A stretch of 64,000 bases of DNA, taken from Actinoplanes flavus. Lineage in GTDB: Bacteria > Actinomycetota > Actinomycetes > Mycobacteriales > Micromonosporaceae. This document shows, piece by piece, positions 38,356 to 46,567 of this stretch (within the stretch, counting starts at the first letter, position 1; every line of letters begins with the position of its first letter). The stretch lies in assembly GCF_017592555.1 (NCBI RefSeq), contig NZ_JAGFNS010000002.1, positions 1-64,000 on the forward strand, written 5' to 3'. The notes under the pieces are model-generated. The model had not been told where the DNA came from. It was given only the letters and a program-made list of their open reading frames with translations, and searched no databases. The position numbers and the translations under genes are program-made.

Positions 38356-40850
38356 TACGACGTCACGGAGTAGGCGCCGCGGGCACAGCCGCCGATCCGC
38401 CACCCGCCGGTGACCCGCGTCGACGACAGGCCGGTGATCCCCGTCGTGGTCAGGCGGGGCACCGCGTCCCCGGGTACCCAGATGTCGATCTGGCAGTTCG
38501 CCGGTTCGCCGTCGGCGGTGGCGGTGATCCGCAGCCCACCGTCGGGGTCCGAGACGAGCGAGTCCAGACGGCCCGGCAGCGCGCGCGGGAAAGCCCTCGA
38601 CAGCGGTCGCGCGAAACCCGCCGGCGGCGGAATCGATGCACCGGTACGGCAGTCGACCGCGACCAGGTTCCCGGACGTCGTGGCGTCGGCGCCGGTCTCC
38701 GGCGAGCCGCATCCCTGCCGCCACACCCAGAACGCGCCACCGGCGCCGAGCCGGTCCTGCGCCGCCGCGAAGCGCCGCACCTTGGCGCCGTCCACCGTGG
38801 GATCGCCGAACCAGCCCCATTCGCCGAACCACAGCGCGGCCCGGTACGCCCGGGCGGCCCGCGCCGAGGTGGCGAGATTCCGCTCGATGGACGCGATCGT
38901 CAGACCCAGGCCCTGGTCCATGCTGATGGACTCGCTGTACGGATGCGGCGCGAACACCAGCTGCCGGTCGCCGGTGAAACCGGGCGCCGGGGCCGCGTCG
39001 AACCCGAGGCCGGACCACAGCACGCTCGGCTCGAAGAAGACGAGGTGGGTGTGCCCTCCGGCGGCCCGCTCGGCCTGGCGGACAGCCGTGATCGCGGCGT
39101 CGTAGTACCGGCCGAGCAGCAGCCCCGAGCTGATCGGCGGGTTCGCTCCGATCCCGGGCTCGTTGAGCAGGTCGTAACCGGCGACGGCCGGCTCACCGGC
39201 GAAGGCCTGAGCGACCCACGCCCACGTGCGCACGAGTTCACTCTGGATGCCGTCGCGGTCGGTGTAGAAGTTCCCGAACGCCGTCGCCACCGCCGGCGCC
39301 AGATCGCGGGCCAGGAACTGGCAGTGCGCCGTCCCGTCGGTGACGGTCGCCCACCCGGGCGCCCCGTCCCAGCCGGTGGCCGGCGTCGTCCCGCCACCGC
39401 ACTGCTCGGAGGGGCGGGCGATCGCGTTGCCCCACGCGTCCTCGTGCATGTCCAGGACCGTGTAGATCCCGTGGGCCTTCGCCCCGGCCACCGCCGCTTT
39501 CACCTGCTGGAGGTACGACTCGTCGAAGGTGCCGCGCTCGGGCTCCAGCCGCGACCACGACATGCCGAGACGGATGACGTTGAAGCCCATCGCCGCCATC
39601 TGTTCGAAGTCGCCGTCGGTCAGCGGCCGGGTCGCCGGAACGGCCGGATCACGCAGGTGGTAGTCGATCAGCTGGTTCACGTTGACCCCGCGGAGGATCA
39701 CCTGCCGGCCGGTGACGTCACCGATCGTGGCGAGCCCGTCCCCGGCACTCGCCGGGAGCACCCGGAGGAACTCCATGCCGCCGGACGCCGCGACCGGCCC
39801 GGGCGCCGGCGGTCCCGCGGGAGCCGGCGCTCCGATCAACGGCACGAGAACCAGCACGAGTACGCCGGTCGCCGCGACCGGCAGCACCCGCGACCGCAGC
39901 CGCCATCCCACGGCGACCAGGGCGGCGCCGAGGAGACCGGCCACCGCTCCGTAACCGGCGCCGGTCGCGACGCTGATCAGCGAGGTGGCGATCCACCACC
40001 GGTCCGGGCCGGCGCCGGCCGGCCGTGGCGTCGCGGCGAGAACGGCATCGACCACGCCGAGGCCGAGGCCCGCCACCACCGACGCGAGGCCCACGGTCGT
40101 CGACACCGCCAGCGGGCCCGTGTGCGTCAGCCGCCGCCCCGCCGACCGCGCGGCCCCGGCGAACATCGCCAGGAACAGCACCGTGCCCGCGAGGAAGCCG
40201 GGTACGCCGGCGGCCGCGCCGGGCGCGGCCAGGAATCCGTCGAACGCGTAGCCGACCGGCCCGCCACGCCACCAGTGAGCCGCCGGCCCGATCGCCGCCA
40301 GCCCGGTCACCAGCACCATGACCGCGACGGGGAAGACGATCGGCGACGACCCGGCCCCGGTGGGCGCGGGCCGCGGCCCGAACCGGGCGGCGAGCGCCGC
40401 GCCGGCCGCGACCAGCCAGCCGGCCAGGAGGAACTTGAGCGCCGCGAAGCCGCTCGTGCTGAGCGCGTACGTCAGGGCCTGGCCGGCCGACAGGTGCGGC
40501 CCCACCATCGGAAGCGCCGACGCGAACCCGCTCGCGGCGGTCGCCCAGGCGCCGGCGCCGATCACCGCGATCCAGGTGGCGGCGAACACCCACCGGGCCG
40601 CCGCATACCTCGCCACCACGTAGGTGGGGACGGCGGTGCCGGCGAGCAGGACCGGGAGACCGATCACGAGGGGCGCCCAGCGGTAGACGCCGCCCGAACC
40701 CAGCACCGGCAGCCCCCGGCCGCCGATCGGCGCGAGCAGGCCCGACGGATCCGACACGGCGGCAACGGCCAGGACGGCGACGAGGACGACGACCGCGGTC
40801 ACGGCGGCACGGATCTGCGGCGCCCGGGTGGCGGATGTGATGCTGATCAT
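38355..40850 (-). CDS. GH5 endoglycoceramidase-like glycosidase with N-terminal membrane domain
   Basis: An 831-residue protein. The N-terminal ~385 residues hold about ten hydrophobic segments, and the C-terminal ~430 residues are a GH5 barrel. The GH5 part starts VTGRQVILRGVNVNQL and has FNVIRLGMSWSRLEPERG, the acid/base glutamate in YDLLNEPGIGANPP, and the nucleophile in ALWFGEWGWFGDP. Overall it resembles the endoglycoceramidase branch of GH5 (GH5_28/29), which cuts glycolipids; that call is from memory. A beta-sandwich closes the C-terminus. Fusion of a polytopic membrane domain to this glycosidase is unusual. The ATG at 40850 begins just before the first helix. Confidence 0.75.
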   Translation of the reverse strand: MISITSATRAPQIRAAVTAVVVLVAVLAVAAVSDPSGLLAPIGGRGLPVLGSGGVYRWAPLVIGLPVLLAGTAVPTYVVARYAAARWVFAATWIAVIGAGAWATAASGFASALPMVGPHLSAGQALTYALSTSGFAALKFLLAGWLVAAGAALAARFGPRPAPTGAGSSPIVFPVAVMVLVTGLAAIGPAAHWWRGGPVGYAFDGFLAAPGAAAGVPGFLAGTVLFLAMFAGAARSAGRRLTHTGPLAVSTTVGLASVVAGLGLGVVDAVLAATPRPAGAGPDRWWIATSLISVATGAGYGAVAGLLGAALVAVGWRLRSRVLPVAATGVLVLVLVPLIGAPAPAGPPAPGPVAASGGMEFLRVLPASAGDGLATIGDVTGRQVILRGVNVNQLIDYHLRDPAVPATRPLTDGDFEQMAAMGFNVIRLGMSWSRLEPERGTFDESYLQQVKAAVAGAKAHGIYTVLDMHEDAWGNAIARPSEQCGGGTTPATGWDGAPGWATVTDGTAHCQFLARDLAPAVATAFGNFYTDRDGIQSELVRTWAWVAQAFAGEPAVAGYDLLNEPGIGANPPISSGLLLGRYYDAAITAVRQAERAAGGHTHLVFFEPSVLWSGLGFDAAPAPGFTGDRQLVFAPHPYSESISMDQGLGLTIASIERNLATSARAARAYRAALWFGEWGWFGDPTVDGAKVRRFAAAQDRLGAGGAFWVWRQGCGSPETGADATTSGNLVAVDCRTGASIPPPAGFARPLSRAFPRALPGRLDSLVSDPDGGLRITATADGEPANCQIDIWVPGDAVPRLTTTGITGLSSTRVTGGWRIGGCARGAYSVTS

Positions 40851-40905
40851 GGTGGACGCGAAGCATACTCGCGTTCCGCGTTTTGTCAGCCCGTCCGAGG
40901 GCCTC

Positions 40906-42207
40906 TCAGTAGACCCACCGCAGAGCGGCGGCCACATCCTCCGGCCCGGAGTCGCGGAACCGGGCCGCCTCGGCCCGGCGGACCGCCACGACGGCGTCGA
41001 ACAGCGTCCCCCCGAAGGCCTCCCGCAACACCGCGTCCGCCGCGAACGCGTCCACCGCCGCGTCCAGAGTCGTCGGCAACCGCGGCACACCCGGCAGATT
41101 CACCGGATCACCGGCGACCGGCTCCGGCAACGGCCGCCGCCCGGCGAGCCCGTCCAGCGCCGCCGCCACCAGCGCGCCCAGCAGCAGGTACGGGTTCGCG
41201 GTCAGGTCGAAGCACTTCACCTCCAGGTTCGCCGCCCCGGCCAGACCCGCGGTCCCCGGCACGAACCGCAGGGCCGTCTCCCGGCTCTCCACACCCCAGC
41301 AGGCGAAAACCCCCGCCCAGCGCGACGGCACCAGCCGCAGATAGCTTCCCGGGGTGGGCGCGCCCACCGCGAGCAGCGCCGGCAGGTGATCCAGGATCCC
41401 GGCCGCCGCGAACCCGCCGTCACCGGACGGGAACCCGTCGAACAGGTCGACCCCGTCCCGCCACGCCGACAGATGCACGTGCCCGCCGTTGCCGACCCGA
41501 TCCGCGACCACCACCGGCGCGAACGACGCCCGCAACCCGTGCCGGTGCGACACCGCCCGGATGGTCTGGCGCACCAGGACACTGTCGTCGGCCGCGCCGA
41601 CCGGATCGCTCGCGGCGACGGACACCTCGAACTGCCCGGCCGCATACTCCGGATGCAACTGTTCGACCTGGACACCCTGGTCCTCCAGGGCGATCAGCAC
41701 GTCCCGGGCGTAGTCGCTCAACTCGACCAGGCGCGTCATCCCGTACGCCGGACCCCGGCACGCCGCGACGAAATCGTCACCGTCGCGCCCGACCGCCCAC
41801 TCCACCTCGATCGCCATCCGGAACGACACACCCTCGGCCGCCGCCAGGCCCGCCATCCGTCGGGCGAAACCGCGCTGATCGGCGACCCACGGCTCGCCCC
41901 GCTGAGTGAACCGGTCGGCCGGCGCCCACGCCCAGCCCGGCTGCCCGGCCAGCACCACGAGCCGGCCGAGATCCGGGCGCAGGCGCAGATCCCCGTCGGG
42001 GCCGCCGAGCTGGTCGGTGCTGGTGATCGAGTCGTCGGCGAGGAAGACGTCGAACACCGGCGACATACCCACACCCCATTGGACGGCGTGCTCCAGCCGG
42101 GACAGTGGCACGGTCTTGACGCGGTTGATGCCGGCCGTGTCCACGTACGAAAGAACGACGCCGCGCACGCCCCGCTCGCGCAACTCATGCACCCCGGGCA
42201 TAGCCAT
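40906..42207 (-). CDS. Glutamine synthetase-like enzyme (FluG/PuuA-type)
   Basis: A 433-residue member of the glutamine synthetase superfamily, probably a gamma-glutamyl-amine ligase rather than true GlnA. The N-terminal beta-grasp part has VVLSYVDTAGINRVKTVPL, a form typical of GlnA-like and FluG-like proteins. The catalytic domain shows MAIEVEWAVG, AGQFEVSVAASDP, NGGHVHLSAW and SRWAGVFACWGVESRETALRFVPG. An amidohydrolase gene ends 7 bp upstream on the same strand. In fungal FluG these two domains are fused, so the pair is the split equivalent. Substrate unknown; amine or nitrogen scavenging is likely from family knowledge. Confidence 0.85.
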   Translation of the reverse strand: MAMPGVHELRERGVRGVVLSYVDTAGINRVKTVPLSRLEHAVQWGVGMSPVFDVFLADDSITSTDQLGGPDGDLRLRPDLGRLVVLAGQPGWAWAPADRFTQRGEPWVADQRGFARRMAGLAAAEGVSFRMAIEVEWAVGRDGDDFVAACRGPAYGMTRLVELSDYARDVLIALEDQGVQVEQLHPEYAAGQFEVSVAASDPVGAADDSVLVRQTIRAVSHRHGLRASFAPVVVADRVGNGGHVHLSAWRDGVDLFDGFPSGDGGFAAAGILDHLPALLAVGAPTPGSYLRLVPSRWAGVFACWGVESRETALRFVPGTAGLAGAANLEVKCFDLTANPYLLLGALVAAALDGLAGRRPLPEPVAGDPVNLPGVPRLPTTLDAAVDAFAADAVLREAFGGTLFDAVVAVRRAEAARFRDSGPEDVAAALRWVY

Positions 42208-42214
42208 CCTTCTT

Positions 42215-43297
42215 TCATAGCCGGTACACCCGCTCAGCGTTAGCGGATCCGACCAGGTCTCCCACCCGGGTGGCGCCGGACGCCGACCACCGTCCCTCGC
42301 GCACCCACGCGCCGGTCACCGTCCCGAACGCCCGCCGGAACGCCAGCGCGCCCAGATGATGCAGCTCGGCGAGCCCGAACGCGTCGGAGGAATAGAGCAC
42401 CTTGTGAAAGGGGGCCAGCTCCAGCGACTCGGCGACCACCGCCTCGGCACGGGCGCCCACATGGTTGACGGCCAGCCCGACGTCGGCGTACACGTGCGGA
42501 AACGCGTGGGCGAGGTAACCGGCCTGCCGGTGGAACGGATAGCAGTGCAACAGCATGACGCTGACCCGCCGATCGCGGGTCGCCCGCAGGAAGCCGGTCA
42601 ACAGCAGCGGATCGCAGCGCGCCAGATCGAGATCCGGGTCGCCGAAGCCGACGTGGAACTGCAGGGGCAGGCCGCGTTCCACACCGGCCCAGATCAGATG
42701 GCGCAGCAGCACCGGGTCGTCCAGCCGTGGCCGGCCGCGGCGCAGCCACCTCCCCGCGGCCCGGGCCACCTCCCGCCGGCTCGGCGGCAACGGATCGAAA
42801 TCCAGGCCGTACCGGTAGGCGACGACCGACTTGACGCCGGCCGCGCCCGCCACCGCCCGGTCGAGGGCCACCGCGAAAGCGCCTTCGAAACCCGCCGCGG
42901 TTGCCTCCGGCAGCGCTTCGGCAACCGCCTCCAGACGTACGATCTCGCGCACTTCCGCCCCGGCGGCCGCCCCCATCTCCGGCCCGTCCGACAGCTCACC
43001 GGGCCGGTACCCGGAGTCGACCAGGAACACGTCGACGCCGGCCGCCCGCAGCAGCCGCCGGTTCACCTCGTCCGCGCCCAGTTCGCGGCGCCGGGCCAGG
43101 TAGACATCCGGCTCGGCGTGCGGATCCAGGCCCAGCACCGGCGCACACCAGCGCCGTACGGCGAAACCCAGCTGCGAGTCGAACATCGAGCAGCCCGGAG
43201 GCGCCGGGCGGTCCGACTCCGTCAGCAGCGACTCGAACCCGGCCCGGTCGAGCGGCTCGGTCACCACGCCGTGACAGTGATGGTCGATCAGGCGCAC
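42215..43297 (-). CDS. Amidohydrolase (FluG N-terminal-like)
   Basis: About 360 residues from the GTG at 43297; a 27-bp longer start is possible. A TIM-barrel amidohydrolase: metal-site HHCHG lies at the very N-terminus (LIDHHCHG), with LPLQFHVGFGDPD, VMLLHCYPFHRQAGYLA and VLYSSDAFG as later metal and active-site strands. The lysine position SVVAYRYGLDF is consistent with an uncarbamylated type. It belongs with the amidohydrolase-2/FluG group. It is operonic with the glutamine-synthetase-like gene. The start is uncertain because no strong ribosome site is visible. Confidence 0.82.
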   Translation of the reverse strand: MRLIDHHCHGVVTEPLDRAGFESLLTESDRPAPPGCSMFDSQLGFAVRRWCAPVLGLDPHAEPDVYLARRRELGADEVNRRLLRAAGVDVFLVDSGYRPGELSDGPEMGAAAGAEVREIVRLEAVAEALPEATAAGFEGAFAVALDRAVAGAAGVKSVVAYRYGLDFDPLPPSRREVARAAGRWLRRGRPRLDDPVLLRHLIWAGVERGLPLQFHVGFGDPDLDLARCDPLLLTGFLRATRDRRVSVMLLHCYPFHRQAGYLAHAFPHVYADVGLAVNHVGARAEAVVAESLELAPFHKVLYSSDAFGLAELHHLGALAFRRAFGTVTGAWVREGRWSASGATRVGDLVGSANAERVYRL

Positions 43298-43337
43298 CGG
43301 TCCAGTATCGCGGCCGGCCCGCACCCGGCGGCCGGGT

Positions 43338-43871
43338 TCAGATCCCCCCGTCGAGCAGGGCGTCGGGATCGAACAGGTCGATCTCCATCCGGGCCGTCAG
43401 ATCGGCCTCGATCAGCTGCGCCACCGGCCCCGTCTGCGTCGAGTCCATCAGGTCCCGCAGGTCCTCGACGGCGGTCAGCATGATCAGCGGCAGCCCGGGC
43501 ACCGGCGCCAGGTCCGGTCCGTGCAGCACCGCGTGCGGGGCGACGACCTTGATGACACCGGCGAACGGCGGGTACACGTACCACCGGTAGCCCGACGGCA
43601 CGGCGACCACGACCGCCGACTCCGGCTCCAGCACGCGGATGTCGATGCCCGTACGCCCGCCGAGCACCCGCTCCACGGACCGGTGCAGGGCATCGATCGG
43701 CGCCGTGGCGGTGGCCACCCTCTCGGCCACCACCGAGCGGGCGCTTCCCGCACACTCGGAACAGGAGAAGATCAGGTCGGAGGCGTCGACTGCCGGCTCG
43801 ACGACGATGCCCGCGCCACAGCTGATACAGCGCTCCTGCCGGGGTGCTCCGGGGGTGTTGGCAGCCGACAT
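43338..43871 (-). CDS. Zinc-ribbon protein of unknown function
   Basis: A 177-residue cytoplasmic protein. Two CxxC pairs near the N-terminus (CISCGAG and CSECAG) form a likely zinc ribbon. The remainder is a mixed alpha/beta domain (VVVAVPSGYRWYVYPPFAG, LPLIMLTAVEDLRDLMDS). I do not recognise the family. The ATG at 43871 is preceded by GCAGGAGGTGCCG, a strong ribosome site, which decides the start against an ATG 15 bases upstream. It is divergent from the cvn conservon. Confidence 0.7.
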   Translation of the reverse strand: MSAANTPGAPRQERCISCGAGIVVEPAVDASDLIFSCSECAGSARSVVAERVATATAPIDALHRSVERVLGGRTGIDIRVLEPESAVVVAVPSGYRWYVYPPFAGVIKVVAPHAVLHGPDLAPVPGLPLIMLTAVEDLRDLMDSTQTGPVAQLIEADLTARMEIDLFDPDALLDGGI

Positions 43872-44087
43872 CGGCACCTCCTGCAACTGGTCTCAGGTCG
43901 GTTTCGTCTGGTGACGCACGCTCCGCGCCGGCCTCACCAACGGCCGCCATCGGCCGAACCTGAACCATCCGCGGGTGTGAGATACCGCGAATAGCCATCC
44001 GGACATTCGGGCGGGTACGGTACAGACTCCGTAGCCGGTGATCTTCTTCCGCCGCGGTGAGACAGAAGGCTGATTGGGGAGTAATCG

Positions 44088-45140
44088 ATGCCCGCAGCAG
44101 GTCGCTGGTGGAGCTGGTCACGCCGGCGGCGGCCCGAGCCTCCCGTCGTGCCGGCCTCGCCACCGGCGCCCGCGGTGGAGAGGCTGGACCCCTGGCGCCC
44201 GATCGCCGGCGAGTTCGCGCTCCGCCTCCTCACCCTCACCTGGGAGGCCGTTCACCACATCGGCGAAGCCGAGTTCCGCGAGCAGGACGCCGAGCGGCGC
44301 CAGGTCCTGTTCCGGATTGATCACTCCGTCACCCGCGTCCGCCGCCTCGCCGAGAACCTGCGGGTGCTCACCGGCGAGCCGCTCGACGACCCGGATCAGC
44401 AGATCACCTCGCTGCACGACCTCACGCACGCGGCCGGCGCGGCCGTCGAGCACTACGAGCGCCTGCACTTCGGCCCGATCGCCGACCTCGCGGTGGCGGC
44501 GGTCGCGGCCGACGACGTGATCCGGATCCTGACCGAACTGATCGACAACGCCGACCGCTACTCTCCGCCGACCGAGCCGGTCACCATCGCCGCGCACCTG
44601 ACCGGCGACGGTGACGTGGTGATCCGCGTCGAGGACGTCGGGATCGGGCTCAACCCGGCGCACGTGCCGTGGATCGAGCGGCTGCTGTCGGACCCGGCCG
44701 AGCCCGCCGCCGGTGAGCTGCATCCGGGGCACCTGGGCCTCACCGTGGCCGCCGTGCTCACCCATCGCCACGCGTCGCTGCGGGTGCGCCTGGTGCCCCG
44801 GCAGCCGCGGGGCACGACCGCGATGCTGCTGATCGGCGCGGACCTGCTCTGCGAGGCGCCGCGGCACGACCCGATGCCCGCGCCCGCGCCTCCGCCGGTG
44901 GGCAACCATCAGAACGACGTGACGATGGTGCTTCCGGCGCTGCAGAAGCCGATGCCCCGCCGCGTTCCGGCCAGTGTCCGTGGCGCCGGTGCGCCGCCGC
45001 CCCCGGTCGCGGCCCAGCGGCACCAGACCGCCTGGCACGACGACGCCGCCGACTTCAACGCCGGCGTGGACGCGGCCCGGGCCAGAGCCCCCCAGCAGAG
45101 TGCCGCCCCCCAGGAAGAACCGAAGGACCGCGATGACTGA
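44088..45140 (+). CDS. cvnA: Conservon kinase-like protein CvnA
   Basis: A 350-residue CvnA-like ATPase-domain protein, the sensor-kinase-like first gene of actinomycete conservons. No transmembrane sensor is present, unlike many CvnA; the N-terminus is a short basic, proline-rich tail. A helical dimerisation region (about 40-135) is followed by a HATPase_c domain: ILTELIDNADRYSPP as N box, RVEDVGIGLNPAHV as G1, and PGHLGLTVAAVLTHRH as the later nucleotide region. A proline/alanine-rich C-terminal tail (about 260-350) is normal for the family. The stop overlaps the next start by 8 bp. With CvnBCD it forms a membrane-associated, G-protein-like signalling complex. Confidence 0.88.
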   Translation: MPAAGRWWSWSRRRRPEPPVVPASPPAPAVERLDPWRPIAGEFALRLLTLTWEAVHHIGEAEFREQDAERRQVLFRIDHSVTRVRRLAENLRVLTGEPLDDPDQQITSLHDLTHAAGAAVEHYERLHFGPIADLAVAAVAADDVIRILTELIDNADRYSPPTEPVTIAAHLTGDGDVVIRVEDVGIGLNPAHVPWIERLLSDPAEPAAGELHPGHLGLTVAAVLTHRHASLRVRLVPRQPRGTTAMLLIGADLLCEAPRHDPMPAPAPPPVGNHQNDVTMVLPALQKPMPRRVPASVRGAGAPPPPVAAQRHQTAWHDDAADFNAGVDAARARAPQQSAAPQEEPKDRDD

Positions 45141-45612
45141 CTACCGTTTCCCCGCCGGTGCCAGCGAAGGGACCGACGGCGGCCAACCGGACGTCTCCTG
45201 GCTGATCGGCCAGCTCGTCCGTGAGGTGCCGACGATCACCGCGGTCGTCCTGGTCTCCGCCGACGGCCTGCAACTCGCCTCCTCCGGCCACCTGAGCCGC
45301 GAGCACACCGAGAGCGTCGCCGCGCTCGCCGCCGGATTCCTCGGGATCACCGGCCAACTCGGTGGCCTCCTGCGACTCGGCGCCCCGGAGAACCTGAGCA
45401 TCCGCTACCCGCACGGCCATCTGGCCTTCCTGCGCATCGATGACCCGGCCGGCGAGTTCGTCGCGGCGCTGCTGGTCTCCGCCCAGCCGCAGACCCAGAT
45501 CGGCCAACTGGGATACGCCATGACCACATTCAGTCAAGCCGTCGGTCACGCGCTCACCCCGGAGACCCGCCACGCGCTGCACCAGAACACCCTGCCCGCG
45601 CCGGCTCGCTGA
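45133..45612 (+). CDS. cvnB: Roadblock/LC7 protein CvnB
   Basis: A 159-residue Roadblock/LC7-domain protein. The fold is clear from ITAVVLVSADGLQLASSG, ESVAALAAGFLGITGQLG and HLAFLRIDDPAGEFVAALLVS. LC7 proteins bind or regulate small GTPases; here the partner is CvnD. The ATG lies inside the 3' end of cvnA (ATGACTGA), indicating translational coupling. Confidence 0.92.
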   Translation: MTDYRFPAGASEGTDGGQPDVSWLIGQLVREVPTITAVVLVSADGLQLASSGHLSREHTESVAALAAGFLGITGQLGGLLRLGAPENLSIRYPHGHLAFLRIDDPAGEFVAALLVSAQPQTQIGQLGYAMTTFSQAVGHALTPETRHALHQNTLPAPAR

Positions 45613-45624
45613 TCGGAGGCACCG

Positions 45625-45975
45625 ATGGCCCGAAGGCCGGGGCTGCACTGGAAGGTGCGCCCGTACATGACCGCCCGGGGTCGCACCAGCAGCCGCGACC
45701 CGCTGTTGATGCACACCCTGGTCTCCACCGGCGACCGGTACGACCCGGCCCTCGCCGCCAGCCTGGCCCCGGCCTCCCGGTCGCTCTACGAGCAGGCCCG
45801 CCGGATGTGTTCGGTCGCCGAGCTGTCGGCCACCTGCGGCCTGCCGCTCGGCCTGACCCGCCTGCTGATCAACGATCTGCTCAGAATCGGTCAGCTGGTC
45901 GTGCATGACACCCGTTCCTCGCAAGACCTAGCGCTCCTGGAGAGACTTCGTGCCGGCCTTCTCCGACTCACGTGA
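45625..45975 (+). CDS. cvnC: DUF742 protein CvnC
   Basis: A 116-residue DUF742 protein, third member of the conservon. It has the family N-terminus VRPYMTARGRT and a winged-helix-like core (SLYEQARRMCSVAELSATCGLPLGLTRLLINDL). Position, length and order fit CvnC. The start ATG lies 12 bp after cvnB with GGAGGCACC upstream; its 3' end overlaps cvnD by 26 bp. Confidence 0.92.
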   Translation: MARRPGLHWKVRPYMTARGRTSSRDPLLMHTLVSTGDRYDPALAASLAPASRSLYEQARRMCSVAELSATCGLPLGLTRLLINDLLRIGQLVVHDTRSSQDLALLERLRAGLLRLT

Positions 45976-46567
45976 GGCGAACCTGACCAGGCGGCTGACC
46001 TCGGCGAAGATCGTCATCGCCGGCGGCTTCGGCGTCGGCAAGACCACCGCCGTCGAGGCGATCTCGGAGATCCCGGCGATCCGCACCGAGTCCTGGATGA
46101 CCGCGGCGGCGGCCCAGATCGACCGGCTCGACCCGGGCATCGACAAGGTCACCACCACGGTCGCGATGGACTTCGGCCGGGTGACCATCGACGACTCCCT
46201 CGTGCTGTACCTGTTCGGCACACCGGGCCAGCCCCGGTTCTGGCCGATGTGGGACGACCTGGTCCGCGGTGCGGTCGGCGCGGTGGTCCTGGTCGACACC
46301 AACAACCTGGAGAACTCGTTCGCCGCGGTCAACTACTTCGAGAACGACGCGACAGTGCCCTGGATCGTCTGTGTCAACCCGTTCCACGGGGTGCAGACCC
46401 ACGAGCTCTCCGCGGTACGGGAGGCGCTCACCCTGCCCCCGCACATCCCACTGATCGCCGCGGACGTCCGCGACCCGCGCAACGTCGCGCGCGCGTTGCT
46501 GACCGTGGTGGACCACGCAACCGAGCGCCGGTTAGTACAGGAGACAACAACATGCGCAAGATCCTGA
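45950..46567 (+). CDS. cvnD: Small GTPase-like protein CvnD
   Basis: A 205-residue Ras-like nucleotide-binding protein. The P-loop is GGFGVGKTT, the switch region includes TVAMDFGRVTI, and the G3-like motif is YLFGTPGQPRFWPMW. GAVGAVVLVDT and ENDATVPWIVCVNPF correspond to later strands; the N of the classical NKxD appears as VNPF, usual in CvnD. The GTG start at 45950 lies within cvnC. Its last 16 bp overlap the monooxygenase gene, so all five genes are probably one transcript. Confidence 0.92.
   Translation: MPAFSDSREANLTRRLTSAKIVIAGGFGVGKTTAVEAISEIPAIRTESWMTAAAAQIDRLDPGIDKVTTTVAMDFGRVTIDDSLVLYLFGTPGQPRFWPMWDDLVRGAVGAVVLVDTNNLENSFAAVNYFENDATVPWIVCVNPFHGVQTHELSAVREALTLPPHIPLIAADVRDPRNVARALLTVVDHATERRLVQETTTCARS

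Noticed and set aside
37743..41909. A very long plus-strand open frame (about 1388 codons) opposite several genes
   Set aside because: It is antisense to the GH5 and glutamine-synthetase-like genes, whose motifs are clear. In DNA this GC-rich, stops are rare in the opposite frames; the translated product is low-complexity Arg/Pro/Ala.
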